Positions 61,496 to 64,000 of a DNA stretch of 64,000 nucleotides are shown one piece after another. A model generated the notes under the pieces. The model saw only the letters and a program-made list of their open reading frames with translations, was not told the origin of the DNA and searched no databases. Within the stretch, counting starts at the first letter, position 1, and each line of letters starts with the position of its first letter. This DNA is from Gammaproteobacteria bacterium (GTDB lineage Bacteria; Pseudomonadota; Gammaproteobacteria; Pseudomonadales; Halieaceae), in assembly GCA_030427485.1 (NCBI GenBank), contig JAUICG010000004.1:205465-269464 (forward strand), given 5' to 3'. Position numbers and translations under genes: made by a program.

Positions 61496-62567
61496 AGGCG
61501 CTGCCAGGTTCCTGCATCCGATCCCGCCACTGTTTGGGACTGGCGCCAAACCAGCGTTTGAAGGCGTGATCGAATGCGCCTGTACTCCGATAGCCCAGCG
61601 CGCTGGCGATCCTGTGGATCGGAAGGCTCGTGCCTTTCAGGTAGTTGCAACTTGAAATTCGTCGTGTTTCATTCAGCAGCGCCCTGAAACTGGTGCCCTC
61701 GCACTGCAATCGCCGGTGCAGGGTGCGTTCCTGCAAGCCCAGCAGGTTTGCGATGGTGGCGGCATTGCAGGCAGCGTTGGCCAGACGGCTATACAGAGCG
61801 GTTCTCACTTCCAGGCTGATACTGTCCGGTAAGGCCTTATGCAGGGCCCTGGCGCGCACCGCGAGTTCTTCGTGGTGGCCGGCGTCTGCGGTTGCCAGCG
61901 GGTAGTCGAGCCATTTGTTCGAGAACACCACTGCATTTCGGACGCTGTTGAATAGCACCGGTGCGCGAAAGAAAGCCTTGTACGGCTGCGAATCGGCCGG
62001 TGGGTTACGTGACAATTCAACCCTGCCGGGTTGCCAGTCCGGGCCGCAGAACATGCGCATCAATGCGCAGCAGATGAAAATGCAGAGGTCGTAGATCTGG
62101 TCGGCAGCCGCAGCCTCCGGAACGTTAATTGCATAGCCCAGGGTGGTATAACGCGATGAGGTATACAGCGTTACCACCCCGCCCCGATCATGCTGGGCGA
62201 AGTGATGAACGAGATCGTGCAGGGCGACTCGGGTAGTGGCGGCCTTACTGGCAAGCAGGCCGGGAAACCCCAGATGCGTCAGCAGAAAAAACTGGCCTAA
62301 CAGGAGACCGAAGCGCTCCTCCCCGGTAGTTCTGGCGCAGTGCTCAAGCAGTTGCGCTCCCTTGGCATAGGGTATCCGGTGCTCGCTGTCCAGGAACGAT
62401 GTCGAATCGAGGCCGACGGCCGCAAACACCGGTTCGGGATCATGGCCCAGGGAGCGAAGCAGGGGCTCTACATTGCTCAGCGGCGCTACCCTGATAGGAC
62501 TGTTGAGCGGACCGGCGGCCAGGCGTTTCCCGATTACCGGCAGGTCTTTCATCACCTTTGTCTCCAT
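61461..62567 (-). CDS. AraC-family regulator with arabinose-binding-like N-terminus
   Basis: A 368-residue regulator. The N-terminal 200 residues match the Arabinose_bd-type sensor domain (EPLLRSLGHDPEPVFAAVGLD, GLLLGQFFLL). The C-terminus carries the two AraC helix-turn-helices (LLGLQERTLHRRLQCEG and IASALGYRSTGAFDHAFKRW). Such regulators typically control lipid or aromatic catabolism. It is convergent with the alpha/beta hydrolase and divergent from the small lipoprotein gene. METKVMK gives two possible starts; 62567 is used. Confidence 0.92.
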   Translation of the reverse strand: METKVMKDLPVIGKRLAAGPLNSPIRVAPLSNVEPLLRSLGHDPEPVFAAVGLDSTSFLDSEHRIPYAKGAQLLEHCARTTGEERFGLLLGQFFLLTHLGFPGLLASKAATTRVALHDLVHHFAQHDRGGVVTLYTSSRYTTLGYAINVPEAAAADQIYDLCIFICCALMRMFCGPDWQPGRVELSRNPPADSQPYKAFFRAPVLFNSVRNAVVFSNKWLDYPLATADAGHHEELAVRARALHKALPDSISLEVRTALYSRLANAACNAATIANLLGLQERTLHRRLQCEGTSFRALLNETRRISSCNYLKGTSLPIHRIASALGYRSTGAFDHAFKRWFGASPKQWRDRMQEPGSAFTPPPTAPTRC

Positions 62568-62690
62568 GGTTCTGCCGGCCCGGGTTGTGGTGCGTTGCGA
62601 TGAATCAAATTCTGCGAGCTTTGTCTGAAAATATCAACTTCCTCTGTAGTAGGCTTTCGTCTCGACTTACACACTTCAAGGAGAGAACGA

Positions 62691-63020
62691 ATGAAACACT
62701 TGATATACCCCGCAGTGGTTCTGATATTGCTGGCAGCTTGTTCTTCCACCGCACCTGCGCCCCAGAAAGAAGTGACGGCGAATCTGTCCAAACCGGTCGA
62801 CTGCTCCACCGCGGCCGCGGACATCAAAACGCTCACTGCCGAGAAAGCCCGGACGTCGCAGGAAATCGAAGACGGCGTGGGGTCCATTATTCCTATCGGT
62901 GCAGTCGCCCATATGTTTGGTGGCAGTGAGAAGGAGAGTTTGGAAATAGGCACGGGCGAGTACAACAAGAAACTGGATGCGAAAATTGCCGAGATTCGAC
63001 AACAGTGCAATGTGCAGTAG
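62691..63020 (+). CDS. Small lipoprotein of unknown function
   Basis: A 109-residue lipoprotein with lipobox LAAC and a helical body with two cysteines (VDCSTAAAD, QQCNVQ). AAGGAGAG precedes the ATG. It lies 37 bp before the arylsulfatase on the same strand. No function is recognised. Confidence 0.75.
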   Translation: MKHLIYPAVVLILLAACSSTAPAPQKEVTANLSKPVDCSTAAADIKTLTAEKARTSQEIEDGVGSIIPIGAVAHMFGGSEKESLEIGTGEYNKKLDAKIAEIRQQCNVQ

Positions 63021-63056
63021 GAAAATTCCCTTAAATAGAACAGGTTGGGGGAGAGT

Positions 63057-64000
63057 ATGATGGAAACCAGCTACAGCCGAGTCAGTGCATTGCTGAGACA
63101 GTGTTTTGCGTATCCAGCCGTTGTCGCGGTACTCGCGTCGGGCGCATTGCTGGGTCCTACCAGTGCGGCAGCCGTGGAGACTACCGGTACCATGGGTGCG
63201 CCCAATGCCACCACGACGATTCCGGGTAATCAACTGCCCGCGCCCGCCCCGAAGTTCTCCGGAGTGATCAAGGAGGACGCACTGGATTCCACACAGTGGT
63301 GGCCGCCGCGAATCGTGCCGCCCGGGAACGCGCCCAATATACTCTTCATCATGACGGACGACGCCGGCTTCGGTGTTCCCAGTACGTTCGGTGGCGTGAT
63401 CCCGACTCCCACCATGGATCGCATTGCCAATAACGGATTGCGCTACAACCGCATGTTCTCTACCTCGCTGTGCTCGCCGACCCGGGCCGCCTCGATTACC
63501 GGGCGCAATCATCACTCGGTCGGGTTTGGGGTGATCGCCGAGCAGGCGACCGGCTATCCCGGTTACGACAGCGTTATCGGTGTCGACAACGCGACCATCG
63601 GACGCATCCTGCGGGACAACGGCTACGCCACCTCCTGGTTTGGCAAAGACCACAACACGCCGACGTTCCAGGCCAGCCAGGCCGGACCCTTCAACCAGTG
63701 GCCCACGGGTATGGGCTTCGATTACTTTTACGGTTTCGTGGGCGGCGACGCCAACCAGTGGGGGCCGAACCTGTTTCGCAACACCACGCAGATCTATCCT
63801 TTCAATGGCCAGGAGCCCGGCACCTGGAACCTGATCACTGCGATGGCGGACGACGCCATCGACTGGATGTATCGCATCCACCAGACAGACCCCGAACAAC
63901 CGATCTTCGTCTACTATGTACCGGGCGCATCGCACGCGCCGCACCATCCGACGAAGGAGTGGGTCGACAAGATTGAGGCGATGCATCTCTTCGATGACGG
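63057..64000 (+). CDS. Arylsulfatase (N-terminal part, runs off the window)
   Basis: A partial gene with 314 residues visible. The signal peptide ends in SAAAV. The sulfatase domain opens with PNILFIMTDDAGFG (metal ligands Asp-Asp). The formylglycine site is CSPTR with Cys139, the residue oxidised to formylglycine, and the following GRNHHSVGFG is typical of large arylsulfatases. The enzyme should cleave sulfate esters in the periplasm. The 3' end lies outside the window. Confidence 0.9.
   Translation, partial: MMETSYSRVSALLRQCFAYPAVVAVLASGALLGPTSAAAVETTGTMGAPNATTTIPGNQLPAPAPKFSGVIKEDALDSTQWWPPRIVPPGNAPNILFIMTDDAGFGVPSTFGGVIPTPTMDRIANNGLRYNRMFSTSLCSPTRAASITGRNHHSVGFGVIAEQATGYPGYDSVIGVDNATIGRILRDNGYATSWFGKDHNTPTFQASQAGPFNQWPTGMGFDYFYGFVGGDANQWGPNLFRNTTQIYPFNGQEPGTWNLITAMADDAIDWMYRIHQTDPEQPIFVYYVPGASHAPHHPTKEWVDKIEAMHLFDD

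Overview
This 64-kb window is a dense, GC-rich bacterial chromosome segment. It holds about 50 genes with short intergenic gaps and many start/stop overlaps. The gene content points to an aerobic, probably marine gammaproteobacterium. The signs are three TonB-dependent receptors, a soluble NAD-dependent formate dehydrogenase, F420/LLM-type oxidoreductases, a large arylsulfatase and many TetR regulators with short-chain dehydrogenases. The Halieaceae/Spongiibacteraceae type is my best guess from gene style, not a proven placement. I saw no rRNA, tRNA, CRISPR array, prophage or intact insertion sequence.

Layout. 0-7.6 kb: tail of an unknown gene, a classical SDR, a CYP51 sterol-14-demethylase-like P450 fused to a 3Fe-4S ferredoxin, an extended SDR, an exported beta-propeller and a DUF3604 lipoprotein. 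7.6-13.6 kb: a complete fdsGBACD formate dehydrogenase operon. 13.6-20.4 kb: an amidohydrolase, then a TetR / GH3 glucosidase / TonB receptor cassette. 20.5-29.2 kb: a catabolic block (MaoC-like hydratase, crotonase, two LLM oxidoreductases, TetR, DapB-like dehydrogenase, a half-length cycloeucalenol cycloisomerase-like membrane protein, an internally duplicated unknown protein, an MFS transporter). Five related 16-bp palindromes mark this block as a probable regulon. 29.4-39.6 kb: extended SDR, TonB receptor, another extended SDR with an altered catalytic lysine, HIBADH-like and zinc-type dehydrogenases, a hydrolase lipoprotein and a retinol-dehydrogenase-like SDR. 39.5-43 kb (minus strand): secreted esterase, TetR and a membrane-anchored CocE-type hydrolase. 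43-49.2 kb: GH106-type rhamnosidase plus TonB receptor behind a repeat-rich intergenic region. 49.2-55 kb: exported cysteine-rich protein, RlpA-like protein, acyltransferase, and an ECF sigma factor with a VWA partner. 55-60.5 kb: a tightly packed set of diheme-copper monooxygenase lipoprotein, TlpA, DUF4266, DUF3570 and ApbE. 60.5-64 kb: alpha/beta hydrolase, AraC regulator, small lipoprotein and the start of an arylsulfatase.

How it may fit together (inference). Two proteins resemble enzymes acting on sterols or triterpenoids (CYP51 and the cycloisomerase-like protein). They sit among steroid-dehydrogenase-like SDRs, beta-oxidation enzymes, TonB receptors and two deglycosylating enzymes. 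This would suit uptake, deglycosylation and catabolism of sterol- or terpenoid-like compounds. CYP51 chemistry releases formate, and the formate dehydrogenase operon begins about 4.7 kb downstream. The 55-60 kb gene set looks like a separate periplasmic/outer-membrane redox system.
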